Shown here piece after piece: positions 45,864 to 53,932 of a stretch of DNA of 64,000 nt. The notes beneath the pieces are model-generated. The model searched no databases, was not told the DNA's origin, and saw only the letters and a program-made list of their open reading frames with translations. Source of the DNA: an uncultured Pseudomonadales bacterium (GTDB lineage Bacteria > Pseudomonadota > Gammaproteobacteria > Pseudomonadales > Azotimanducaceae); contig OX638346.1 of assembly GCA_951813515.1 (NCBI GenBank), positions 1,667,617-1,731,616 on the forward strand. The letters run 5' to 3'. The translations under genes were made by a program, and so were the position numbers. The first letter of the stretch is position 1; the number at the start of each line of letters is the position of its first letter.

Positions 45864-45923
45864 TCCTAAATCCTCCGTTGATTGTCGACTCGTGACGATC
45901 GCTGGCGAGAGCCAGGGAGAACG

Positions 45924-46436
45924 TTACGAGTCGGTATCGTCGTCAAGGCCCAACTCAACACGCAACTGCGCCTGTTTCTGGTCGTCCGACAGGATCTCGC
46001 CGAGAATTCCATCGAGCTTTTCGTTTGACTCGATCTTGCCGTACAGGTCCGCCAGCCATCGACGCGCTTCAAGCAACTTCGCCGTCTGGGGAATTTGTGC
46101 GGCAACACCCATCGGCGAGAAATCGTCGATGGACTCGAACCTCAGTTCGACGCCGATTTCCGCGCCTTCCTCCGCCGAGAGTTCGTCCGGAACGGAGAAC
46201 TTCAGCGTCGGGCCGACGCGCTTCATCAGCTTTTCAACGCCACCCTGTTCGACTTCGACGAACTTCCGGTCGGGATAGTCCACCGGGTCGTTGCCGTCGC
46301 CGGAAAGGTCGCTGACAACGCCGGCCACGAGCGGCAACTCGCGTGTCGACGTGGCGCCGCCGTCTTCGACGTCGTAGGTAATCTGAACGCGCGGGGGTCG
46401 TACCCGACCAATGCGCTGTTGACTTGAATCCGCCAT
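45924..46436 (-). CDS. tssB: Type VI secretion sheath small subunit TssB (VipA)
   Basis: This 170-residue protein has the N-terminal RIGRVRPPRVQITYDVEDGG, ELPLVAGVVSDLSGD, and FESIDDFSPMGVAAQIPQTA typical of TssB. An acidic C-terminal helix is seen (LRVELGLDDDTDS), which in relatives contacts TssC and, after contraction, ClpV. ATG 46436 (MADSSQQ) is chosen; an in-frame ATG at 46454 adds six residues. Confidence 0.96.
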   Translation of the reverse strand: MADSSQQRIGRVRPPRVQITYDVEDGGATSTRELPLVAGVVSDLSGDGNDPVDYPDRKFVEVEQGGVEKLMKRVGPTLKFSVPDELSAEEGAEIGVELRFESIDDFSPMGVAAQIPQTAKLLEARRWLADLYGKIESNEKLDGILGEILSDDQKQAQLRVELGLDDDTDS

Positions 46437-46628
46437 TGTTTCCTCCGAATTCACAGGGTTTGCCGACTCGGGTCCGGTGCCGTGCGCCAGGTACGGTCGG
46501 AGCCTTGGACTTCAGAACCCGGTGTTCTTGTTGCGTTACTGATTTAGACACCGGTAACCAAGAATCGTTGCGGAGAGGATTGCCGCGAAAGTGGACCCGT
46601 TCCCGAGGGCTACACGCAAGGGTTGCCC

Positions 46629-47483
46629 CTACAGTTGCCGCTTTACGGACTCCATGAGTTGCTCCAGTGTTACGCCGGAACCGTGCATGCGGTCGACGAT
46701 TTCTATGATGCCGAGCGAACGCCAGGTGGAGAGGAGACGCAGTAGCGGCAACGCGGGCGAGTGGTGATCCTGGGCCGTCATGCGGCAGAGCGCCTGGTCG
46801 ATGAGATCCCAGGCGTCGATCTCGCGTGGCGGTGCTACGGATCCTGAAGGGGCGTTGTCTTCCGTCTGATCGCGGGCTGTCAGATCTCTCTCGATCAATC
46901 GCTCCAACTCCCGCCAGGCGTTCCTCGCGGACGGTGGCTGACCGCCGAACACGTCCTTCAATCGTTCGTCCCATGCACTGAAGACGCCCTGCAGGGTGGC
47001 GGCGCATGCACGACGGTCGGCGACATCCGGGGGTGAGCCCCATCCGACCGTTGCGGCCAGGACAGGAACCCGGTTCAGCAATCGACCCATCGCGGCGACA
47101 CGTTCGCCCAGGTCGCCATCGGACCTATCGGCACGCGGATGCACGCCATCGTCCGTACCCGGCCATCTCTCCTGGGCGGCAACGAGGTCCTCCATCGCCG
47201 AGGCGAAGGCGGGCAAGCCGCCCTGGTGCCAACTCGCCTCGGCGTAGGCGGCCAGAATCCGGATATCCTTCGACCTGGCGGAAAGGGCGACCGCCCTGTG
47301 TATCACTTCGTCGAAAGCCCGCCCCGTCGACTCTGCCAACTCGGCTTCTACGATGGATGCCGCCCCCTGGGCATCGGCGATGGCGAACGCGTCCATAAGC
47401 CGAAGGAACTCGTCATCCCAACGCAAGTCCGGTCCGCAGGGGTCCTGCTCCGCTACGGGTTCGAGGATTATGGGGTTCGTCAT
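46629..47483 (-). CDS. tssA: Type VI secretion protein TssA (ImpA N-terminal family)
   Basis: This 284-residue protein begins with the ImpA-N signature (EPVAEQDPCGPDLRWDDEFL, SKDIRILAAYAEASWHQGGL). It then has a shorter C-terminal region. TssA caps and organises sheath polymerisation at the baseplate. The protein is at the short end of the family and lacks the long VasJ-type extension, so it may be the short class. It lies 29 bp after tssM. Confidence 0.88.
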   Translation of the reverse strand: MTNPIILEPVAEQDPCGPDLRWDDEFLRLMDAFAIADAQGAASIVEAELAESTGRAFDEVIHRAVALSARSKDIRILAAYAEASWHQGGLPAFASAMEDLVAAQERWPGTDDGVHPRADRSDGDLGERVAAMGRLLNRVPVLAATVGWGSPPDVADRRACAATLQGVFSAWDERLKDVFGGQPPSARNAWRELERLIERDLTARDQTEDNAPSGSVAPPREIDAWDLIDQALCRMTAQDHHSPALPLLRLLSTWRSLGIIEIVDRMHGSGVTLEQLMESVKRQL

Positions 47484-47512
47484 GGCCGTGGCTCCGCGTC
47501 GGTGGTGTCCCG

Positions 47513-50500
47513 CTACCGGGAGGGATGGTGATACGCGACGCTCGGCGGATAGTCGTCGAACCGTGGCAGCGTCAACGGGGCACCGGAGTCGTCGGTGACC
47601 CGGGCCGTTGCCACCAACTGGTGCCTGACGCCGTTGGCATCCACGACCTCGGTGTGGACGGCGAACGCACCGTTCGCCAGTCCGTTGAAGACCCGAAGCA
47701 GCGAGCCATTGCTGGTGTCCGTCGTAGTGCGTTCACCGGGGACGACATCGCCCAGAGCGAACACGCGGCCTTCGGGGTCGGACGGGAACGCGAAGCGATA
47801 CGGCGAGTTCTTCGCCAGTCGGACCCGCAACGCCGCGGGCGTTCCGTATCGCCAGGAGTAGACGCCATCCGCGTCCCGCTCGGCACCCTGGATTTCGAAC
47901 GCGATGATGTTCTCGGCCAGCGACTCCTCCTCGGGCCTGGTGCGCCACTCGACACGGAACCGCAACACCGCACTGCCGTCCATGTCCCGGTCCCAGAAGT
48001 CGGCGGACTCCCGGAATACGCGGGCCAGGGGAGTGTCGAAATGGTCCAGCACGTTCCGGGCTCCGCCGAGCCGTGCAACGAACTCGCCTAACGTCGCGCT
48101 GGGCATTTCCGGGGCGTTCGCGTCGTTCGCATAGGGCCACATCCATGCGACGCTTCGGGTGAAATACGCCTCGAGGCGAGCGTAGAGGCGCTCGCCGCGC
48201 CGCGCGTCCAGGCCGGCACAAGCGTCATCGACCTGCGCACGGAATCGGTCGAGCGCACCGGCCACATAGTCGTCGCGGGCCGCCGCGAGGGCTGGACGGG
48301 GGCCGGTGCAGGCGGCTTCTTGATCGGCCGCGTAGGCACGCAACATTCCCTCGAGGCCGGAGAGCGCCGCGCCGGCGTCCCCCCGGTCGTAGCGCGCGAT
48401 GTCGTCCCCGATCTCGCGCCATCGATAGGCAACCGCAGTGCCGCCGTACGTCGCAGCGTCCACGTAGGGAGCACCGTAGTGCTCGTACAAGCGACGCAGT
48501 CGTTCGACGCCGCGGCCGAACCGGCGAACGAGCGCGTTGGCATCGGCGGCCGGGTCGAGATACATCCCCAATGGGTCTTCCCCGGCCAACACCTCGGTAC
48601 CGGCCAGGAGCATGTTTTCAGCGACCGACGAGCGCACGGCGAGCACCCGATCGGCCTCGGTCTCGGCTTCATGGGCCTGCAACCATGCGACGATTTTCCC
48701 CAGGTCGTCGAGTGCTGATGCGATCCGCGCGACCCGGGCCGTGCGATTGCGTGCCACGACCGGGCCCACGGCAGGACGCAGGGCGAGCTCGGCGCTCGCG
48801 GCTACGCCGACGACCAGTTCGCTCACCACCTGCTGCAGCAGGTCGCGGGCGACAGCCGGTGGCAAATCTCCAGGCAGGTCCGTCACCAGACGATCGAAGG
48901 TATGCAACTTCGAAAGCATGCCGTTGACCGCCGCCGGGTCGATCGTGACCGGGCCTGCGACAACAGCCCGGGGCGTCGTTGGAAGGTCTGCGAATCCGGC
49001 GCTGGCCAACCGATCGAGGAAGGCCGACCACGCCTGTGCTCCCGGTGCGAGGGCGAGGGAGGGTCGACCGCCGCCGCCCCGCGCTCCCGTGCTTGAACGT
49101 ACGAGCAGTGGACCGATCTGCGGAAGGATGAAATGTTCGGCCGCTTCGCGGGCGTCGATTCGAATCTCGCTGACCGCAGCCTTGGCCGAGAGCGCGGTCG
49201 TCTGACCGAGCAGGGAGAGTGTCAGCGCACGTCCGAGCACGCGCATCTCGTAGCGGTGGTCGGGCGTGTCTTTCGCCGCGGTGATCCAAACCTGTCCGGG
49301 ATCCTGTAGCGCCGTTCGTAGCGCGGAGAGCGCCTCATGCTGCGAACGCCACCCGGCGCTGCGGTCGACCGCTCGTCGGGCGGCCGTGGCCACCGGCCCA
49401 TTGGCGTAGACCGCATCGGCCCAGCGCTGCATCGTTGCGATGAAGTTCCGATGGGCCAGATCGGCCAGGCCATCCACATCCATGCCACCGTGCGCAGGCT
49501 CCGGCAACTGTAAGGACGTCGCTGCCAACGCCGCGTCCAGACCGGTCGGCCAGACTTCTGGCTCGCCGCCAAAGGCATCAGCGAGGAGGCGGCGAAAGTC
49601 GACCTCCTCCGGGTCGTCCGCCAAGCCCTCCCAGGCTGCAATCCACTCGTCGACCTCCTGCGCGCCGCCGACCCAGGCAAGGGGATCGTCCACGGGCGCC
49701 AGCATGTCGCGCGCTTGCCGGTCCAGGGCCAGCCCGAGCGGCCGGAGAACGTGGATATCGAGCAGGACCCCGCCAAGACGCGCAGGCGCCTGGGAGTTCG
49801 GGACCAGCGGCGACAACGGCGTCAACATCGAGAAATCCGAAACTTCCGCCAAGCGGGCGCCGATCCCCGCGACGCGTCTCACGCGGCCAGCGCTCGGCAG
49901 CGCATCGATGTCCGTCGCGGACCAGAACGTCGCTTCCCGCGCGGCGAGGGCCAGCGTCGATCGCAGTTCGTCCGTTTTGGCAGACCCCACGACGGTGGCC
50001 AGGATGGTCAGGGCGACACCGGCAACGAGACCGGCATAGCCCAGCCACCTCGTGGGTCCGGGTATCTGCGCTGGCCTCGTGCGAGCCGCCGTCTGAGCGA
50101 CGGCCGATCGCAGACCATGTCCTCCCAGGCAAACCGAGGCGACATCGACGATCGACGATGGTGCCACCGCCAGCGCCCGCGCCAATGCCGTCGACAGTTC
50201 GGTCGATTGGGCGAGCGACAACTCCCGGAGTCCTTCCCGTGGGCCACCGCCGAGCCAAGTGCGCGCGGCATCCTGCGCCAGTTGCGCGCACAGTTCGACA
50301 CTGTCCCGGTTCGCCGCGTCGACCACCCGCCATGCAGCCGTGGTCGCTCCTGGCGCAAGAACGAAGTGGAGCGCGACCCGCGTGCCGGCGGCACGCGCAA
50401 ATGTCTGCGCGCGCACCAAGGCGTCACCGGGAATGCCGTCGCCGACGATCGCCACGACGCCGTCCACCGGCCGCCGCCAGGGCAGCGTTCCCCCCAGGGA

Positions 50501-50983
50501 GCGCAACGTCCGCGAGTCAGCCCCGGAAGCGTCGATGAGAATCGCGCCATCCCCCGCCGCAACGGCCACCGCACCAACGGCCGGTGGATTCAGGCCGAGG
50601 CTGCGGCACAGATCGCCGGACCCGTCGCCAGCCACTACCAGGATGCTGAGGGCGTCGCTTCCCGCCAGCCGGCGGGCTTCGGCGAGTGCCCTGCGCAACC
50701 CGATCCTCGGCGATGGGTTCCATCCCCTTGTGACCCGGGGAGGCGCCGCCAGCCGCGCGGCCCGCTTTCCAGCGGTGCGTTTCCTGGTCGTGTCGGATCC
50801 GGTCCGCATCAGCCATACGAGGCCTTTGCCAAGCAGCACCAGCACCTTCCACAACACCCACAGGGCAATGAGGAGAACGGCCAGCGCAAGGACGATCAAA
50901 ATGATCAGGACGACGATCTCGAACACGCCTCCCGCCAGTAGACCAGCAGCGAAGTCGGCGATGTGTGACAGCGTATCCGACAT
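47513..50983 (-). CDS. tssM: Type VI secretion membrane-complex protein TssM (IcmF), degenerate P-loop
   Basis: This 1156-residue inner-membrane protein has a hydrophobic N-terminal segment (about 20-58, probably a helical hairpin), a cytosolic domain (about 65-310), and a third TM span near 312-333. A long periplasmic part ends with a beta-rich C-terminal domain (VEWRTRPEEES, GDVVPGERTTTDTS). Where TssM normally carries a nucleotide site (GxxGxGKT), this protein reads VVAGDGSGDLC at 116-126, with no Lys-Thr. The cytosolic domain is also short. It forms the trans-envelope channel with TssL and a TssJ lipoprotein. Its ATG overlaps the tssL stop. Confidence 0.88.
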   Translation of the reverse strand: MSDTLSHIADFAAGLLAGGVFEIVVLIILIVLALAVLLIALWVLWKVLVLLGKGLVWLMRTGSDTTRKRTAGKRAARLAAPPRVTRGWNPSPRIGLRRALAEARRLAGSDALSILVVAGDGSGDLCRSLGLNPPAVGAVAVAAGDGAILIDASGADSRTLRSLGGTLPWRRPVDGVVAIVGDGIPGDALVRAQTFARAAGTRVALHFVLAPGATTAAWRVVDAANRDSVELCAQLAQDAARTWLGGGPREGLRELSLAQSTELSTALARALAVAPSSIVDVASVCLGGHGLRSAVAQTAARTRPAQIPGPTRWLGYAGLVAGVALTILATVVGSAKTDELRSTLALAAREATFWSATDIDALPSAGRVRRVAGIGARLAEVSDFSMLTPLSPLVPNSQAPARLGGVLLDIHVLRPLGLALDRQARDMLAPVDDPLAWVGGAQEVDEWIAAWEGLADDPEEVDFRRLLADAFGGEPEVWPTGLDAALAATSLQLPEPAHGGMDVDGLADLAHRNFIATMQRWADAVYANGPVATAARRAVDRSAGWRSQHEALSALRTALQDPGQVWITAAKDTPDHRYEMRVLGRALTLSLLGQTTALSAKAAVSEIRIDAREAAEHFILPQIGPLLVRSSTGARGGGGRPSLALAPGAQAWSAFLDRLASAGFADLPTTPRAVVAGPVTIDPAAVNGMLSKLHTFDRLVTDLPGDLPPAVARDLLQQVVSELVVGVAASAELALRPAVGPVVARNRTARVARIASALDDLGKIVAWLQAHEAETEADRVLAVRSSVAENMLLAGTEVLAGEDPLGMYLDPAADANALVRRFGRGVERLRRLYEHYGAPYVDAATYGGTAVAYRWREIGDDIARYDRGDAGAALSGLEGMLRAYAADQEAACTGPRPALAAARDDYVAGALDRFRAQVDDACAGLDARRGERLYARLEAYFTRSVAWMWPYANDANAPEMPSATLGEFVARLGGARNVLDHFDTPLARVFRESADFWDRDMDGSAVLRFRVEWRTRPEEESLAENIIAFEIQGAERDADGVYSWRYGTPAALRVRLAKNSPYRFAFPSDPEGRVFALGDVVPGERTTTDTSNGSLLRVFNGLANGAFAVHTEVVDANGVRHQLVATARVTDDSGAPLTLPRFDDYPPSVAYHHPSR

Positions 50984-51777
50984 CAGGGCTCCTCCCGCTC
51001 AATGGAAGTCAGGCCGGAAGGACCGACGGTGTAGTTCAGGGGATCGACGACGGCTGTCGCCGGCAAGCCACTCCCGAGCCGCTGCGCCATCCGGTCACTC
51101 TCCTCAAGAGATTTACCGCCCAGGGCCAACCACACCGCGAAACCAGCGACCAGCCAGGCCGTCAGGCCCAAGGCGGCGAGTGGCAGCGACGCCAGGCCCA
51201 TCCGGTTCGGACGGACATCGGGAGCCACCTCCAGGGCGCCCTGCCTGTGTGCACCCACGACCTCCTCCAGCGCTGCCATCAACGACGAACGGCCGACGGC
51301 GTCGCTGCGCAGGGAGCCTTCGAATCCGGCTCGAAACACGCCGAGGTAGAACGGTGCCAGGAACGAAAGACGACCCGACTCGGTGGTGGCGCCTTCCGAG
51401 ATGGTGACCGCGGCCCGCGCCTGCGCCACTACCTCCTGTCCGGCTAGCGCCGAGCCGTAGAGTTCAAACTCCAGCAGACGATCCCGCCACCGTTCGAGTC
51501 CGCCAGCCGGGTGATGCAGCATGCGTCCATCGGCCAAGCCGACGAGCGCGTAGGCCACCGCCCGGGAAGCGGTCAGGTCGCCAAGCACCGTCGCCGGCAG
51601 GGATCGAACGACGCTATCGACGCCTAGGGCGAGCCGTTGCCGACTCGCCTGCATCGCGATGGCCACGGTGGCATCTTCGACTGCCTCAGCCACCTGTGCC
51701 GCCAACGACTGCTCTTCCTCGTCCAGGAGATCGAAGAACGGCACCGCGCACACCGCGACCTGGAATCCGATATTCAT
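50983..51777 (-). CDS. tssL: Type VI secretion membrane-complex protein TssL (DotU/IcmH)
   Basis: This 264-residue protein has the DotU helical cytosolic domain (FFDLLDEEEQSLAAQVAEAV, RLLEFELYGSALAGQEVV, FLAPFYLGVFRAGFEG) and a single C-terminal TM helix (about 200-220, PLAALGLTAWLVAGFAVWLAL). There is no peptidoglycan-binding OmpA-like extension, so anchoring to the wall must come from elsewhere. It overlaps tssK (4 bp) and tssM (ATGA). Confidence 0.88.
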   Translation of the reverse strand: MNIGFQVAVCAVPFFDLLDEEEQSLAAQVAEAVEDATVAIAMQASRQRLALGVDSVVRSLPATVLGDLTASRAVAYALVGLADGRMLHHPAGGLERWRDRLLEFELYGSALAGQEVVAQARAAVTISEGATTESGRLSFLAPFYLGVFRAGFEGSLRSDAVGRSSLMAALEEVVGAHRQGALEVAPDVRPNRMGLASLPLAALGLTAWLVAGFAVWLALGGKSLEESDRMAQRLGSGLPATAVVDPLNYTVGPSGLTSIEREEP

Positions 51778-53060
51778 CGTTGCCTACCTCCCGGGATGAC
51801 CGGGTAGTCTGTGACAGTTGTGCCGTACCAAGTCCGGCCGATGTGATCAGCCGGACCGGTTGGGGACGGGCCCGTATCTTCGGCGGGGTCCTCGGGAATA
51901 AAGATGGAGAAGCTCGTGTTCGCCGGCGGCGGCGTCTTCGCCCCGAGGGCCAGGGCGCGACTGGCGTCCCGCCAGGTGGCGCTTTTCTCGACCTGGTACA
52001 GGGCCAGCAGGGGACCGCTGGACACGCCGGTACGCGGGTCCCGATCCAACGCGTGCCGCGGGCAACCGGCCACGCGGAGACTGAACGCCTCCTGGATGTG
52101 CTCCGGCGCCGCCAACGCCGCGCCCTCGAACCATGCACGGGCGGTGATCAGATCGCCCGGACGCGATGCTTCGATGGCGAGCAGCAGCACGCCTTGAGGA
52201 ACATCCTCTACCAGCAACGGCTCCCCTGCCTCCGTGGCGCGGAAGACACTCGCTCGGAAAGGCAGGCCTATTCCCAAGGCCGCCGACTCGGCGGCATAGA
52301 GCAGACGTCGCACGGAGCCACGCTGGTCGGCTGGATCCCAGATCGCATCGAGGCGTTCGAAGATGCCGGCGGCGGCACGTACGCCCAACGCCAGGCGCAG
52401 GGCTTCGATACCGAGTCGGCCAGGCGAGACCACCGGGGCGGCCAGCAAGGCTTCCATGACGCCAACGCCCTGCGCCATCGCGGTGGCGACCTGGCCGATC
52501 ATCTGGGCTGCGGGTCGGTTCTCCGCGCGCGGCAGTCTGAGCGTGGTCACGAATCCCGTCGTCAATGCCGCCAGGGCACCGAGTTGCTGGGCCGTCTCCA
52601 GGCGCAACGGGTGATCCGGGCCAAGGAGATGGATGGGCGGCGACCAATCGGCGACCTCGCTCCAGATCCCGCTTCGGAATACGAGCCTCGCGACCGGCAG
52701 GACGGTGTCCGCCGGCGCGCCCTCGCCTTCGGAAAGGGCGACCGAGCCGTCATCCGTCATCGCAACCTGGAAGGTCTTGCGATCTCCGTCCTCGCCGGCG
52801 GTCAACGTTCGGGTCACCTCGCACCGGGGGAATGGCACACCGCTCGGAAAGATCCCCTCGCAGTCGACGCGCAATTGCGCTGATGCCAAAGCCGTCTGGT
52901 CGACGACCACCCGTACGAAGCCCCAGGGCCATGGTTCGGCCGTCAGCGCCGCCATGTGTGCCAGCGACGCCGCCCGGGCATCCGACTGGAGGAAGTGCGC
53001 CGGCTCAAGGACCATGCCGTTGCGCCACTGTACGGCCGCCGGAACGACTTGCGCGTTCAT
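51774..53060 (-). CDS. tssK: Type VI secretion baseplate protein TssK
   Basis: This 428-residue protein starts VQWRNGMVLEPAHFLQSDAR, the TssK shell-domain hallmark (W-x-x-G-M-x-L-x-P-x-H-F). It continues with FPRCEVTRTL and the helical shoulder (LRLPRAENRPAAQMIGQVAT, PVVSPGRLGIEALRLAL) and a C-terminal head domain. TssK trimers join the baseplate to TssM/TssL. ATG 53060 is used because it yields the family N-terminus. The longer upstream frame overlaps the lipoprotein gene in another frame. Confidence 0.93.
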   Translation of the reverse strand: MNAQVVPAAVQWRNGMVLEPAHFLQSDARAASLAHMAALTAEPWPWGFVRVVVDQTALASAQLRVDCEGIFPSGVPFPRCEVTRTLTAGEDGDRKTFQVAMTDDGSVALSEGEGAPADTVLPVARLVFRSGIWSEVADWSPPIHLLGPDHPLRLETAQQLGALAALTTGFVTTLRLPRAENRPAAQMIGQVATAMAQGVGVMEALLAAPVVSPGRLGIEALRLALGVRAAAGIFERLDAIWDPADQRGSVRRLLYAAESAALGIGLPFRASVFRATEAGEPLLVEDVPQGVLLLAIEASRPGDLITARAWFEGAALAAPEHIQEAFSLRVAGCPRHALDRDPRTGVSSGPLLALYQVEKSATWRDASRALALGAKTPPPANTSFSIFIPEDPAEDTGPSPTGPADHIGRTWYGTTVTDYPVIPGGRQR

Positions 53061-53932
53061 CGCCGCTCGCTCCCGGACCGCGGGCTGTCGGACCGTCGGG
53101 ATGTTCCCGACATCCTGCAGCCGTCCCCGTACACTTCCACTTCCATCCTCCGGCGCCAGCGCAACTCGAGTGGCTGCGACGGCCCGCAGAACAGCACACC
53201 GTTCACCTTGCGGTTGACGGCGAGCCTGAACGGCCCATGGTGGCGCCCCGGAACCAGTTCCCAGTCGTCGACCGACACGTCGGGACGTTCTCGTCGGAAC
53301 GCCTGTCCACCGGCTCTGAACCAGGCGGTACCGGACATCCGGGTCAGGTCCGAGACCAGGCTCTTGTCGTCGACGTGCACCAGTTCCACCCGTAATGGGC
53401 GATTGCCGTTGGTCGCGGCGCCCATCGCGAAGGAGACGTCGACCGTCTTCGAACGACGCGAGCGGCGGTTCTTCCCCGCGACGCCTTCCAGCCGGCAACC
53501 GGTGTCGTCGATGACGACGGTCAGATGACCGTCCCGTCGCACGCGAAACGGGGTCGAACCCGATTGCGCGTCGCAAAAGAGGACGCCCGCGAACTTTCCC
53601 TTCCGCTTGACGTCCACGGCACCCTTGGCCTGGCCCGGAACCAGCTCCCAGGCATCGTAGGCGGCACCTGGATGTGCCCTGCGGAAAGCCTCGCCGGTTT
53701 CGCCGAACCAGGCCGAGGTGTCCGTCGCGATGAGATCGGCGACCAGGCGCTTGTCATCTACGCGGACCAACTCGACCCGCGCGGGCCAGTTGCCATTGGC
53801 GCCCGGCGCCATGACGAACGACATGCGCTTCAGCTTCACGGGGTCGTCGATCGCGTACGGGTTCCTGCCAGCGCATGCAGTGACGATCAACGACAGCAGC
53901 ACCAAAATAACGATCTGCACGTGGGTCTTCAT
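53057..53932 (-). CDS. Two-domain lipoprotein in the TssJ position
   Basis: This 291-residue protein has a lipoprotein signal (ILVLLSLIVTAC, Cys20) and two copies of one domain. Copy 1 spans about 37-150 and copy 2 about 165-276. Shared blocks are NGNxPxRVELVxVDDKxLV, AWF, AFRRxxP, WELVPG, GVLFC and a C-terminal DxGCR/DGCR. Its place between tssH and tssK, overlapping both by 4 bp, and its outer-membrane lipid anchor make it the likely TssJ equivalent, which normally has one domain of about 150 residues. I cannot confirm TssJ homology from sequence alone. Confidence 0.7.
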   Translation of the reverse strand: MKTHVQIVILVLLSLIVTACAGRNPYAIDDPVKLKRMSFVMAPGANGNWPARVELVRVDDKRLVADLIATDTSAWFGETGEAFRRAHPGAAYDAWELVPGQAKGAVDVKRKGKFAGVLFCDAQSGSTPFRVRRDGHLTVVIDDTGCRLEGVAGKNRRSRRSKTVDVSFAMGAATNGNRPLRVELVHVDDKSLVSDLTRMSGTAWFRAGGQAFRRERPDVSVDDWELVPGRHHGPFRLAVNRKVNGVLFCGPSQPLELRWRRRMEVEVYGDGCRMSGTSRRSDSPRSGSERR

